64,000 bases of DNA, from assembly GCA_052168355.1 (NCBI GenBank), contig JBQLZQ010000054.1, positions 1-64,000 of the forward strand. The letters run 5' to 3'. Below are positions 18,300 through 26,797 of this stretch, piece after piece (the first letter of the stretch is position 1; each line of letters opens with the position of its first letter). Source of the stretch: JBQLZQ01 sp052168355 (lineage in GTDB: Bacteria; Pseudomonadota; Alphaproteobacteria; DSM-16000; Inquilinaceae). The notes beneath the pieces were generated by a model. The model had not been told where the DNA came from, did no database searches, and saw only the letters and a list, made by a program, of their open reading frames with translations. Made by a program: the position numbers and the translations under genes.

Positions 18300-18326
18300 A
18301 AAAACGGCCCTTCTCGATCGAGGGCC
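18300..18326 (-). terminator. Intrinsic terminator between lpxB and the TRAP operon
   Basis: On the - strand GGCCCT and AGGGCC form a 6-bp stem (18306-18311 with 18321-18326 on the + numbering) followed after one G by TTTTT (18304-18300). It closes the long rpsB-to-lpxB gene series. It ends only 11 bases before the start codon of the TAXI binding protein, so the TRAP operon is transcribed either through it or from a start very close to its ATG. Confidence 0.7.
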
Positions 18327-18393
18327 CTTTCAGATTGTGACGCCAAAGACATCCCAGCCGCAAGTGAGATGGGCGTGTCGGGACGGAGCGCCG

Positions 18394-19572
18394 TCATTCC
18401 CGGTCAGCCGCTCCCCCATGTCCGCCCTCGATCGTGTCCAGGACGACTCTGGCCGCGCGCTCGCTGGGCGATGGGCCGCCAAGACCGAGTTTCAGCATCG
18501 CCTCGTGGGCCGCCCGCCGCTGCCGGCCCGCCGCCTCCGAATCGTCGAGCAGGGCGGCCACGGCAGCGGCCATGCGATCGGGCGGGCAAGCCTGCAGGAA
18601 TTCCGGGATGATGGCGCGGTCGTGGATGATGTTGATCAGGTTGGCATAGCGTGTCCGCAGCAGAAAACGGGCAAGGTTGGCGCTCAGCGGGTGCAGCTTG
18701 TAGGCGTTGACCTGCGGAACGCCGGCCAACCCGAGCTCAAGCGCGACGGTTCCCGACGCCGCCAGGGCAGCATTGCTGGCGGCAAAGGCATCGTATTTGT
18801 CCCGGTCGCCCTCGACCATCAGGGCGGGCGCCTTCCAGTCCGCTATCTCGGCGGCGATCGCGTCCCTGAGATGAGCGACGGTCGGAACCACCACCCGCAG
18901 GTCGGGCTTCGACGCGGCAAGCAGCGCCACCGTACGGCGAAACTCGGGTACCAGCCGTGACAACTCACCCTGGCGGCTGCCGGGCAGAACGCACAGCACC
19001 GGAACGTCCGGAGCGATCCCGTGGGCCGCGCGAAACCCCGAACCGTCGCCTGTCCCGGCCCCGCTCTCCACGATCGGGTGACCGATGAAGGTACAGGGCA
19101 GCCCCTCGGCCTCGAAATAGGGCGGCTCGAACGGCAGCAGGACCAGCAGATGGTCGAGGAAGCCGGCGATCGCGCGGGCGCGCCCCGGCCGCCACGCCCA
19201 CACCGTCGGCGCGACGCAGTGGATCAGGGGAAAGGAATGGCCGTGAAGTCGCCGCGCGACGCGAAACGAAAAGGCCGGCGAGTCGATTGTCAGCACGGCG
19301 TCGGGTTTCGGCGTGCCGGCGGCCGCGACCGTTTGCCGGATACGCCGCAGCAACCCGCGGAGGCGGGGCAGCAATTCCGCCACCCCCATGACCGACAGCT
19401 CGGTCATCGGAAACAGGCTGACCAGCCCCTCGGCCTCCATGCGCGGACCGCCGATCCCTCGGAACCGGATCCCCGACACCGCCTGCCGGCGCAGCGCCGC
19501 CATGATCCGGGCGCCCAACAGGTCGCCTGACGGCTCTCCGGCGACGATGAAGATGTCGAGAGCAGGGGTCAC
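18394..19572 (-). CDS. lpxB: Lipid-A-disaccharide synthase
   Basis: Glycosyltransferase joining UDP-2,3-diacylglucosamine and lipid X to make the lipid A disaccharide, at the inner face of the inner membrane. The 392-residue protein has the GT19 family features: IFIVAGEPSGDLLGARIM at the N-terminus, GIGGPRMEAEGL, IDSPAFSFR and the VWAWRPGRAR segment. The start is GTG at 19572, forming a GTGA overlap with the lpxI stop, so coupling is likely. It is the last gene of the lipid A cluster; a terminator follows at 18300-18326. Confidence 0.96.
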   Translation of the reverse strand: MTPALDIFIVAGEPSGDLLGARIMAALRRQAVSGIRFRGIGGPRMEAEGLVSLFPMTELSVMGVAELLPRLRGLLRRIRQTVAAAGTPKPDAVLTIDSPAFSFRVARRLHGHSFPLIHCVAPTVWAWRPGRARAIAGFLDHLLVLLPFEPPYFEAEGLPCTFIGHPIVESGAGTGDGSGFRAAHGIAPDVPVLCVLPGSRQGELSRLVPEFRRTVALLAASKPDLRVVVPTVAHLRDAIAAEIADWKAPALMVEGDRDKYDAFAASNAALAASGTVALELGLAGVPQVNAYKLHPLSANLARFLLRTRYANLINIIHDRAIIPEFLQACPPDRMAAAVAALLDDSEAAGRQRRAAHEAMLKLGLGGPSPSERAARVVLDTIEGGHGGAADRE

Positions 19573-20405
19573 GAGGGTTCGTCGACACCGACGATGAACA
19601 GACCCAGCCGGTCCGCGGCATCGGTAACCGCCGCCCGATCGACGATCAGCGCCCCTTGGGCCTCCACGGCGATACCCCGCAGACCGGCCGCGGCGGCCCG
19701 CTCCACCGTCGTCACACCGACCGTCGGCAGATCGAGACGACGGTCCTGCTGCGGTTTAGGGGTCTTCACCAGCACGCCGCCGGGACCGCGACGCTCCAGC
19801 CCCCGGACCCGCTCCAGCATGGCGTCGGTCCCCTCGACCGCCTCGAGCGCCAGCACCACGCCCTGTTCCACCACCGCCGCCTGCCCGACATCCAGCCGGC
19901 CGATGGCGCGCGCCACCTCCAGCCCGCGGGCGATGTCGATCTGGGCCTGGTCGTCGGGGGCTGTGCCGACCAGCAGACCGGACGGCGCCAAGACATCGGC
20001 TAGGATCTCCTGGACCCCGACGACCCGAAACCCCTCGGCTTCCAGCGCGCCGCGCACCGCGTCCAGCAGCCCGTCGTCGCCCAACGCCCGGCGCCCGACA
20101 CGGGCCAGGAAGGCGGCCGTTTTGAGATCCGGGCGCAGGGTCGACAGGCTCAGCCGGCGCACCGAACCGATGAGACAGAGTTCGGCCACCCGTTCCTGGC
20201 GCAAGCGGTCGAGAACCGCCCCCGCCTCGCCCAAACGGAACCAGGCATGGGGAAAGCCGTCGGTCAGCGACGGCTCGGCGTGGCCGCGCATGGCAACGAT
20301 GAAAAAGGGCCGGCCACGGGCGCGGCACACCTCGGCCAGCCGGCGCGGCAGCGGGCCGCCACCGGCCAGGATCCCCAGCTTGGGCAGGGCGCTTTCGCCG
20401 GTCAT
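19569..20405 (-). CDS. lpxI: UDP-2,3-diacylglucosamine pyrophosphatase LpxI (DUF1009)
   Basis: Hydrolyses UDP-2,3-diacylglucosamine to lipid X, the role LpxH plays in enterobacteria; LpxI is the alphaproteobacterial alternative. The 278-residue protein starts with the nucleotide-binding-like LGILAGGGPLPRRLAEVCR, continues with ELCLIGSVRR, and the C-terminal catalytic domain carries VVKTPKPQQDRRLDLPTVG. Its position between lpxA and lpxB agrees. I chose ATG 20405 (MTGESALP); the open frame extends 38 codons upstream into lpxA but without family similarity. Confidence 0.95.
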   Translation of the reverse strand: MTGESALPKLGILAGGGPLPRRLAEVCRARGRPFFIVAMRGHAEPSLTDGFPHAWFRLGEAGAVLDRLRQERVAELCLIGSVRRLSLSTLRPDLKTAAFLARVGRRALGDDGLLDAVRGALEAEGFRVVGVQEILADVLAPSGLLVGTAPDDQAQIDIARGLEVARAIGRLDVGQAAVVEQGVVLALEAVEGTDAMLERVRGLERRGPGGVLVKTPKPQQDRRLDLPTVGVTTVERAAAAGLRGIAVEAQGALIVDRAAVTDAADRLGLFIVGVDEPS

Positions 20406-20424
20406 CGGAGGCTCACGAAAGACC

Positions 20425-21228
20425 TCAGGCGGCATCCTCGAACTTCGGCTGGAGGATCTTCCGGCCGCTTTCGGCGCGCAGAAAGGCCAGAAGATGGGTA
20501 ACCGCCGGATGCTCGCCATACGCTTCGGCCAGAACGTCGATCCTTTGGGACAGCTCCCCTGGCTCCTGGAACAACAGACGATAGGCGGCGCGCAAGGTAT
20601 GAATGTCGCTTCGGTCGAAGCCGCGGCGTTTCAGCCCCACGAGGTTGAGGCCGGCCAGGTGTCCGCGTTCCCCGACCACCATCCCGAAGGGAATGACGTC
20701 CTGCTCGACCCCCGTCATGCCGCCGATAAAGGCGTGTTCGCCGATGCGAACCCACTGCTGAACCGCGCTGAGGCCACCCAAAATGGCATGGTCGCCGACC
20801 GTGACATGGCCGCCCAGCGTGGCGCTGTTGGCCAGGATGACCGAATTGCCGACGCGGCAATCGTGGGCGACGTGGGAATAGGCCATGAGCAGGCACTTGT
20901 CGCCGACCACGGTCTTCATGCCGCCGCCCTCGGTGCCCGGGTTGGCGGTGACCCCTTCGCGGATCGTCACGTCGCGGCCGACGGTCAGTTCCGAGACCTC
21001 GCCCTTGAACTTGAGATCCTGCGGCGGATGTCCCAGAGACGCGAACGGATAGACCCGGGTGCCCGATCCGATCCGGGTCCGGCCGGCCACGGCGACATGG
21101 GAGATCAGCGAAACGCCGTCTTCCAGCGTGACCTCCGGCCCGACCACGCAGAACGGACCAATGGTGACCCCATCGCCGATCGCCGCTGCCGGGTCGACCA
21201 CCGACGAGGGATGAATCTCAGTTCCCAT
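20425..21228 (-). CDS. lpxA: UDP-N-acetylglucosamine acyltransferase
   Basis: First enzyme of lipid A synthesis, moving a hydroxyacyl chain from ACP to UDP-GlcNAc. The 267-residue protein is a left-handed beta helix built of hexapeptide repeats (I/V-G-x-x-x motifs from about residue 14 to 190) with the catalytic His122 in VAHDC and a helical C-terminal domain. Length is normal. It is 7 bases downstream of fabZ and 19 bases upstream of lpxI, consistent with one operon. Confidence 0.97.
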   Translation of the reverse strand: MGTEIHPSSVVDPAAAIGDGVTIGPFCVVGPEVTLEDGVSLISHVAVAGRTRIGSGTRVYPFASLGHPPQDLKFKGEVSELTVGRDVTIREGVTANPGTEGGGMKTVVGDKCLLMAYSHVAHDCRVGNSVILANSATLGGHVTVGDHAILGGLSAVQQWVRIGEHAFIGGMTGVEQDVIPFGMVVGERGHLAGLNLVGLKRRGFDRSDIHTLRAAYRLLFQEPGELSQRIDVLAEAYGEHPAVTHLLAFLRAESGRKILQPKFEDAA

Positions 21229-21235
21229 GAGCCAG

Positions 21236-21703
21236 TCAGCCGTCCCTGATCATGGCAGCGAACACCGCCTCGGCGCAGACCTTTCCGTCGACCAGCGCCT
21301 CGGCGCGGAACTTCCAGACATGGCTGCGGCGATGGATCTTTGTCACCGGGATACGCAGCGTGTCACCCGGGATCACCGGTTTGCGAAACCGCGCGTTTTC
21401 GACGGTCATGAAGTAAACCAGCTTGCCGGCCGCGATGTCGCCCAAGGTCTGAACCACCAGCACCGCGGCGGTCTGCGCCATGGATTCGACGATCATCACG
21501 CCAGGCATGACCGGCTGTTTGGGAAAGTGCCCCTGAAAAAAGGCTTCATTGGCGGTCACGTTCTTGATCCCGATGGCGCTGATATCCGGCACCACGTCGA
21601 CCACGCGATCGATCATCAGCATCGGATACCGATGCGGGATCATCTCCATCACGCGCATGATGTCGATCCGGTCCACAGCCGTCTGCGTTGCCGACCCGTC
21701 CAT
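21236..21703 (-). CDS. fabZ: 3-hydroxyacyl-ACP dehydratase FabZ
   Basis: Dehydrates 3-hydroxyacyl-ACP in fatty acid elongation and so competes with LpxA/LpxD for the same substrate, which explains its place in the lipid A cluster. The 155-residue hot-dog-fold protein shows PHRYPMLMIDRV, the catalytic His59 in QGHFPKQPVMPG and Glu73 in IVESMAQ. It starts 3 bases after the lpxD stop and is 7 bases from lpxA. Confidence 0.97.
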   Translation of the reverse strand: MDGSATQTAVDRIDIMRVMEMIPHRYPMLMIDRVVDVVPDISAIGIKNVTANEAFFQGHFPKQPVMPGVMIVESMAQTAAVLVVQTLGDIAAGKLVYFMTVENARFRKPVIPGDTLRIPVTKIHRRSHVWKFRAEALVDGKVCAEAVFAAMIRDG

Positions 21704-21706
21704 CCC

Positions 21707-22729
21707 TTAGCCGCCCTTCCCTTCCGCCAGTCTCATCAAACGCACCTGCAGACGCCAAAACAGGCGTCGCGGAATGGCGGGCGCCCCAGCCACTTCCTGT
21801 CCGGGCTCCAGATCGCGCATGACGGCGCTGTGAGCCGCCACCCGTGCCCCGGCACCGATCTTCAGGTGACCGCTGATCCCGGACTGACCGGCCAAAACGA
21901 CCATGGCACCAAGTGTCGTGCTCCCGGCAATCCCAGCCTGCGCCACGACCACCGATCCGGCACCGATTTCGACGTTGTGCCCGATTTGGACCAGATTATC
22001 AATCATGCACCCTGGGCCGATCACCGTGTCGCGGGCCGCGCCCCGGTCGATGCAGGCGTTGGCTCCGATCTCGGTTCCGTCGCCGATGATGACCCGGCCA
22101 AGCTGCGGCACTTTGACGTGGCCGGTCGGGTCGATCGCGAACCCGAACCCGTCCTGCCCGATGCGCACGCCGGGGTAGATGGCAACCCGGTCACCGATCA
22201 GGCAGTGGCTGAGCGAAGACCCGGCCCCAACGGTGCAGTCCCGACCGATCCGCACACCGGGCCCGACCACGGCGTTGGGGCCGATCCGCGTACCGGCACC
22301 GATCTCCGCCCCCGCTCCGATGACCGCCCCCGCGCCGATCTCGGCCCCGGCATCGACCTTGGCATCCGGCCCGACATGGGCGCCCGGCGCGATCCCCGGC
22401 ACGGCCGGAGTGACCGGATAAAAGGCCTGGGCAATACGCGCGAAGGCCCGATAGGGGTGATCGGTCGCCAGCACCAGAACGCCCGCCGGCGCATGCCGCG
22501 CCAAGCCGGGGTCGACCAGGCACGCCCCCGCGCGGGTTGCGGCAAAGGCGTCGACATACTTGCGGTTGTCGAGAAAACTGACGTCGTCTGGCCCTGCCGT
22601 GTCGAGTGCCGCAACGTCGGCGAATGGCTGGTCCGGATCGGCCCCTTCGGGCACATCGATATCGGCCAGGGCGCACACGCTACCAAGCGCGATCGGACCG
22701 GCGGAGGTGAAGAACCGCCGGTCAGCCAT
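21707..22729 (-). CDS. lpxD: UDP-3-O-acylglucosamine N-acyltransferase
   Basis: Third lipid A enzyme, adding the second hydroxyacyl chain. The 340-residue protein has the N-terminal uridine-binding domain (FADVAALDTAGPDDVSFLDN), then a long hexapeptide-repeat beta helix (about 110-300) with the DGFGFAIDPTGHVKVPQLG catalytic-site region, and a short C-terminal helix. A run of alternating GAGAxIGAG repeats inside the helix is family-typical. ATG 22729 fits. The ompH-type gene lies 36 bases upstream. Confidence 0.96.
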   Translation of the reverse strand: MADRRFFTSAGPIALGSVCALADIDVPEGADPDQPFADVAALDTAGPDDVSFLDNRKYVDAFAATRAGACLVDPGLARHAPAGVLVLATDHPYRAFARIAQAFYPVTPAVPGIAPGAHVGPDAKVDAGAEIGAGAVIGAGAEIGAGTRIGPNAVVGPGVRIGRDCTVGAGSSLSHCLIGDRVAIYPGVRIGQDGFGFAIDPTGHVKVPQLGRVIIGDGTEIGANACIDRGAARDTVIGPGCMIDNLVQIGHNVEIGAGSVVVAQAGIAGSTTLGAMVVLAGQSGISGHLKIGAGARVAAHSAVMRDLEPGQEVAGAPAIPRRLFWRLQVRLMRLAEGKGG

Positions 22730-22765
22730 GGGGCGGGAACCCCTTCCGATTAGGAGTAAGACGGA

Positions 22766-23335
22766 TCACGGTACTCCCAGTTCCTCGGATTGTTCGACCT
22801 CGACGGTCGGCAGCCGTTCGTCGAGAAGGGCAAGTGCCTGATCGGTAAAGTCTAGGTTGTGCCCGGTCAAGATCACTTCCGCCTTGCTCAGCACCAGATT
22901 GGCGCCCTGCTCCTCGGCAATGCCGGCAATGACCTCCACCAGGGTGCGGCGCACCCGGTCCATGGCCCGGTCCAGCGCTTGATCGAGTTGAGCCCTGCGC
23001 ACCTGGGCTCCGCGCTGCGCTTCCGTCACCTGCTGCTCGAACGCCCGTCGACGGACCGCGAACTCCTCGGGCGTCAGGGTGCTGCGCAGCTCGGTCAGCT
23101 CCGCCTCCAGGGCTCTCAGGCGATCCTCAATGGCGCCGTATTCGGTCTGATAGGAGCCCCGATAGGTGTCGATCTGAGCCTGAATGCCGGCCGCGGCGGC
23201 CGAGTTGCGCAGGACATGCTGAAAATCGACGACGATGATGACCGGCGGCTCCGGCGCCGCGGCGACCGGTCCCGGCCCCATCCAAACCGCCGCGACGAGA
23301 ATGAGGAGGAGCCGGATCGACATCCGTCCTGCCAT
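22766..23335 (-). CDS. ompH: OmpH/Skp family periplasmic chaperone
   Basis: Periplasmic holdase for unfolded outer-membrane proteins on their way to BamA. The precursor (189 residues from ATG 23335) has an N-terminal signal peptide ending near PVAAAP, a short core strand (IIVVDFQHVLRNS) and a long charged coiled-coil middle (about 50-140), the tentacle region of Skp, then a return to the core (GANLVLSKAEVILTGHNLDFT). The start could also be the ATG at 23323; the AAGGA near 23349 favours the upstream one. It follows bamA by 30 bases. Confidence 0.9.
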   Translation of the reverse strand: MAGRMSIRLLLILVAAVWMGPGPVAAAPEPPVIIVVDFQHVLRNSAAAAGIQAQIDTYRGSYQTEYGAIEDRLRALEAELTELRSTLTPEEFAVRRRAFEQQVTEAQRGAQVRRAQLDQALDRAMDRVRRTLVEVIAGIAEEQGANLVLSKAEVILTGHNLDFTDQALALLDERLPTVEVEQSEELGVP

Positions 23336-23365
23336 AGGCGTGCACCATCCTTCCAAGATGGGGTA

Positions 23366-25660
23366 TTAGAAGCGCGTCCCGAAGCTGAACCGGAAGACTT
23401 CGGTATCGTCGAAATCTTCCTTGAGAACGGGAAAAGCCAGATCAATTCTGATCGGACCAAAGGGCGACGTCCAGGACAGACCGGCGCCGACCGCCATCCG
23501 CAGCGACTCCTCATCCAGAATGTCGGCGCCGCTGTCGTCGACACCGCCGGCCGTTCCGAAATCGGTAAAGGTCCGGCCGCGCAGGCCGAATTCCTCGGGC
23601 AGTCCCAGCGGGAACGTCAGTTCGACCGATCCCACGGCGTAGCGGTTGGCGCCCAGGGCATCGTCGGTAAAGGCATCCCGCGCGCCGACACCGGCGCGCG
23701 CGAAGCCGCGCAAATTGCTGCCGCCGACAAAAAACCGGTCGTTGATGGCAACATCCTCACCCAACCCGACGATGTAGCCGGTTTCGGCCCCGACGCTCAG
23801 GATCACCTCGTCGAAGATCGGGAAATAGACATTGGCGGAGGCCGTGGTCTGGACATAGCGGACATCGCCGCCCAGCCCCGCGAACTCGTTGCCGAACCTC
23901 AGGATATAGCCCTCGCTTGGCTCGATGCGGCTGTCGAGCTGATCGTAGGTGATCTGGTGGCCGACGGAGGATTTTATCGTCTCCCCCTCCTGCGCCCGGA
24001 TCACCCGGGACGCGTCGGACCGCACATCTTCCACCTCGCGCTGCGCCAGCCGATAGTTCACGACCTGCCGCAGACGATCGGCCAACGGATAGCCGGCGCG
24101 CAAGCCAAACCCCAGGACCGACTCGTCGAACGAGCTTTCGTCCTGGTTGTCGCGCGTGATCCGGAATATGTCGAACCCGGCGGACAGATCCCGCTCCAGA
24201 AAATAGGGTTCGGTGAAGCTGAGGTCGATTTCCGTCGACCGGCCGCTGACGGTGGTGCCGATCCGGAGGTCCTGCCCGCGGCCCAACAGGTTGCGTTCGC
24301 GCAGACTGACGTCGGCAATCGGGCCGTCGGCGGTCGAGAACCCGGCGCCGATATTGAATTCGCCCGTCGACTGTTCGGCCACTTCCACCTGGATGGTGGT
24401 CCGGTCCGGCGCGTCGGCCGGCACCGGGTTGATATCGACCCGCTCGAAAAATCCGAGATTGCGGATGCGCGTTTCGGACCGGCGCAGCTTGGAGGTGTTG
24501 AACGGATCGCCTTCGACCAGTTCCATCTCGCGCCGGATCACCCGGTCCACCGTCCGCACGTTGCCGGTGATCTCGATGCGGTCCACGAAGACCCGGGGAC
24601 CTTCCTCGATCTGATAGGTCACATTGATCACCCGATCGGCCCGGTTGCGCGATACCAGCGGGCGAACGTCGACAAAAGCGTATTGAAGGTCGCCGACCAG
24701 GGCGGTCAGCGCGGCGATCGATTCCTCGACCTCCGTACTGGAATACCAGTCGCCGGTCTCGGTCGTCAGTTCGCTGCGCAGTTGCTCGACATCCAGGTTC
24801 GGAAGCTGCGTCTCGATGCCGATATCGCCGAAGGTATAGCGCTCGCCCTCGTCCAGCGTGAAGGTCATGAAGAAGCCGTCGCCGTCGGGCGTCAACTCGG
24901 CCACGGCGGAAATCACGCGGAAGTCCGCATACCCTTCCGACAGGTAAAAGCGCCGCAACAATTCGCGGTCAAAGGCCAGGCGGTCGGGATCGTACCGGTC
25001 GTCGGCGCTGAGAATGCGCCACCACGCCGATTCCCGCGTCTGGACCTCGCCGCGCAGGGTGCTGTCGCTGAAGGCCCGGTTGCCGACGAAGTTGATCCCC
25101 TCGATACCGGTCAGCGGCCCCTCGTCGATTTCGAACACCAGGTCGACGCGGTTCTGATCGAGTTGGATCACCTGCGGCTCGATGGTCGCGGCAAAGCGGC
25201 CACTGCGCCGATAAACCTCCAGCAGGCGGGCGACATCGTTCTGCACCCGGGTGCGGGTGAACACGACGCGCGGACGCAGCTGGACCTCCGCCTCCAGCAC
25301 TTCGTCGTCGATCCGCAGGTTTCCCTCGAACGCGATTCGATTGATGATCGGGTTTTCGACGACCCGGACCAGAAGCACATCCCCTTCCCGGCGCAGCGTG
25401 ACGTCGGCGAACAGCCCCGTCGCGAACAGGCTTTTCAGCGTCTCGTCCAGGGTGACCTGATCGAACGGGTCGCCTTCCCGCACGGTCATATAGGAAATCA
25501 CGGTGCTGGGCTCGATTCGCTCCGTGCCCTCGATCACCACGTCGCCGATCAGATCCGACGAAGGCGCCTGCGCCGATGCGATGGCTGGCAGGATCCCCAG
25601 ACAGGCGATGATACCAAGAACCGCCCCAAGTCTTGCCAACGCCCGCAAATGATCCCCCAA
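23366..25660 (-). CDS. bamA: Outer membrane protein assembly factor BamA
   Basis: Central beta-barrel of the BAM complex, inserting proteins into the outer membrane. The 764-residue precursor has a signal peptide ending near AIASA, five POTRA domains (about 35-430; e.g. IEGTERIEPSTVISYM starts POTRA1) and a C-terminal barrel with the NLRGF loop motif and the terminal Phe (SFGTRF). No ATG lies upstream of the mature region, so the start must be TTG: the one at 25660 has AGGAAG 8 bases before it and gives a good signal peptide. TTG codons 4 and 7 codons downstream are alternatives. It follows rseP by 18 bases, with a hairpin across the junction. Confidence 0.94.
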   Translation of the reverse strand: MGDHLRALARLGAVLGIIACLGILPAIASAQAPSSDLIGDVVIEGTERIEPSTVISYMTVREGDPFDQVTLDETLKSLFATGLFADVTLRREGDVLLVRVVENPIINRIAFEGNLRIDDEVLEAEVQLRPRVVFTRTRVQNDVARLLEVYRRSGRFAATIEPQVIQLDQNRVDLVFEIDEGPLTGIEGINFVGNRAFSDSTLRGEVQTRESAWWRILSADDRYDPDRLAFDRELLRRFYLSEGYADFRVISAVAELTPDGDGFFMTFTLDEGERYTFGDIGIETQLPNLDVEQLRSELTTETGDWYSSTEVEESIAALTALVGDLQYAFVDVRPLVSRNRADRVINVTYQIEEGPRVFVDRIEITGNVRTVDRVIRREMELVEGDPFNTSKLRRSETRIRNLGFFERVDINPVPADAPDRTTIQVEVAEQSTGEFNIGAGFSTADGPIADVSLRERNLLGRGQDLRIGTTVSGRSTEIDLSFTEPYFLERDLSAGFDIFRITRDNQDESSFDESVLGFGLRAGYPLADRLRQVVNYRLAQREVEDVRSDASRVIRAQEGETIKSSVGHQITYDQLDSRIEPSEGYILRFGNEFAGLGGDVRYVQTTASANVYFPIFDEVILSVGAETGYIVGLGEDVAINDRFFVGGSNLRGFARAGVGARDAFTDDALGANRYAVGSVELTFPLGLPEEFGLRGRTFTDFGTAGGVDDSGADILDEESLRMAVGAGLSWTSPFGPIRIDLAFPVLKEDFDDTEVFRFSFGTRF

Positions 25661-25668
25661 CTATTCTG

Positions 25669-25691
25669 CTTCCTAATCTTAGGAGATTAGG
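25669..25691 (-). promoter_or_regulatory. Hairpin joining the rseP stop and the bamA ribosome-binding site
   Basis: A perfect 7-bp stem, CCTAATC pairing with GATTAGG around a 6-base loop, spans 25672-25691. The rseP TAA stop (25679-25681) is in the loop, and half of the bamA AGGAAG site (25669-25674) is in the stem. Ribosomes ending rseP translation would open it, suggesting translational coupling of bamA to rseP. Confidence 0.5.
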
Positions 25692-26797
25692 TTTCGGAAA
25701 AACGCGACCACCTGCAACTGCACCAGATCATTCCAAGTGGCGAAAATCATAAGCGTTAATACCAAAGCCAGCCCAATGCGGAAACCGTATTCTTGGGCCC
25801 TTTGTCCCAGGGGACGACCACGCACCGCCTCGAATGCATAGAACATCAGATGGCCGCCGTCGAGCATGGGCACGGGAAACAGATTGATCAGTCCCAGATT
25901 GATCGACAGAATGGCCATGAACCAGAGAACCGCGACAACCCCGATCTGGGCAACGTTTCCGGACATCTGGGCGATGCGCAGCGGACCGCCCAGTTCTTCG
26001 GCGCCGCGGTCGCCGGCGATTATTTCCCCGACCCCGGACAAGGTCAGCCAGGTGATCGACGCGGTTTCCGTCGCCGCCTGCCCCAACGCCTCCAGCGGAC
26101 CGTAGGGGCCGGTTTCGGCCACCAGACCCAGGCGGGGAACCTGGACTTCCTGGCCATCCGTCAGGGTCACCGTGGCCATTTCCGGCGTCGCCTGCACCGT
26201 GAACGACTCGTCGTCCCGTCGCAGGGTCAGGCTGATGCCCTCTCCGTCGGAGGCGCGCACCAGGTTGGCCAACTCAGCGAATCGGCTGATCGCCACGCCA
26301 TCGACCTCGACGATGCGGTCGCCCGGCAGGATGCCGGCGGCCTCGGCCGCGCTTCCGGCCTGAACCTCGCCCACCTTTGCGGCCGGAAAGGGATGCTCGC
26401 CCATCAGGAACAGGGCGGCGAACGCCACGAAGGCGAACAGAAAGTTGGCCGCGGGTCCGGCGGCCACGATGGCCGCCCTCTGGCCCAGCCGCTTGTGGTG
26501 AAAGGACTCGGCCTGTTGCTCCGCCGTCATGTGCGGCACGGCCTCGTCGGGCGACGACGCGGCGTCCGCATCGCCGTACATCTTGACGTAGCCGCCCAGC
26601 GGGATGGCGCTGAATTTCCAGCGGGTCTGAGCACGGTCCGTAAAGCCGAACAGCTCGGGGCCGAAGCCGACCGAGAACACCTCGACGCGCACGCCATTAC
26701 GCCGCGCCACCCAATAGTGGCCAAGCTCATGAACGAACACCAACACCGTCAAGACGACGAGGAACGGCAGCAGGTACCCGAGGAAACCGTCGATCAT
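25679..26797 (-). CDS. rseP: Site-2 intramembrane metalloprotease RseP
   Basis: Zinc metalloprotease that cuts membrane-embedded anti-sigma factors and leftover signal peptides. The 372-residue protein has the first membrane helix with the zinc motif HELGH (His23, Glu24, His27), a PDZ domain at about 125-200 (VQAGSAAEAAGILPGDRIVEVDG), and the third metal ligand region FPVPMLDGGH near residue 320, followed by a last helix. Its ATG overlaps the dxr stop (ATGA). The dxr-rseP-bamA order is highly conserved in Proteobacteria. Confidence 0.97.
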   Translation of the reverse strand: MIDGFLGYLLPFLVVLTVLVFVHELGHYWVARRNGVRVEVFSVGFGPELFGFTDRAQTRWKFSAIPLGGYVKMYGDADAASSPDEAVPHMTAEQQAESFHHKRLGQRAAIVAAGPAANFLFAFVAFAALFLMGEHPFPAAKVGEVQAGSAAEAAGILPGDRIVEVDGVAISRFAELANLVRASDGEGISLTLRRDDESFTVQATPEMATVTLTDGQEVQVPRLGLVAETGPYGPLEALGQAATETASITWLTLSGVGEIIAGDRGAEELGGPLRIAQMSGNVAQIGVVAVLWFMAILSINLGLINLFPVPMLDGGHLMFYAFEAVRGRPLGQRAQEYGFRIGLALVLTLMIFATWNDLVQLQVVAFFRNLIS

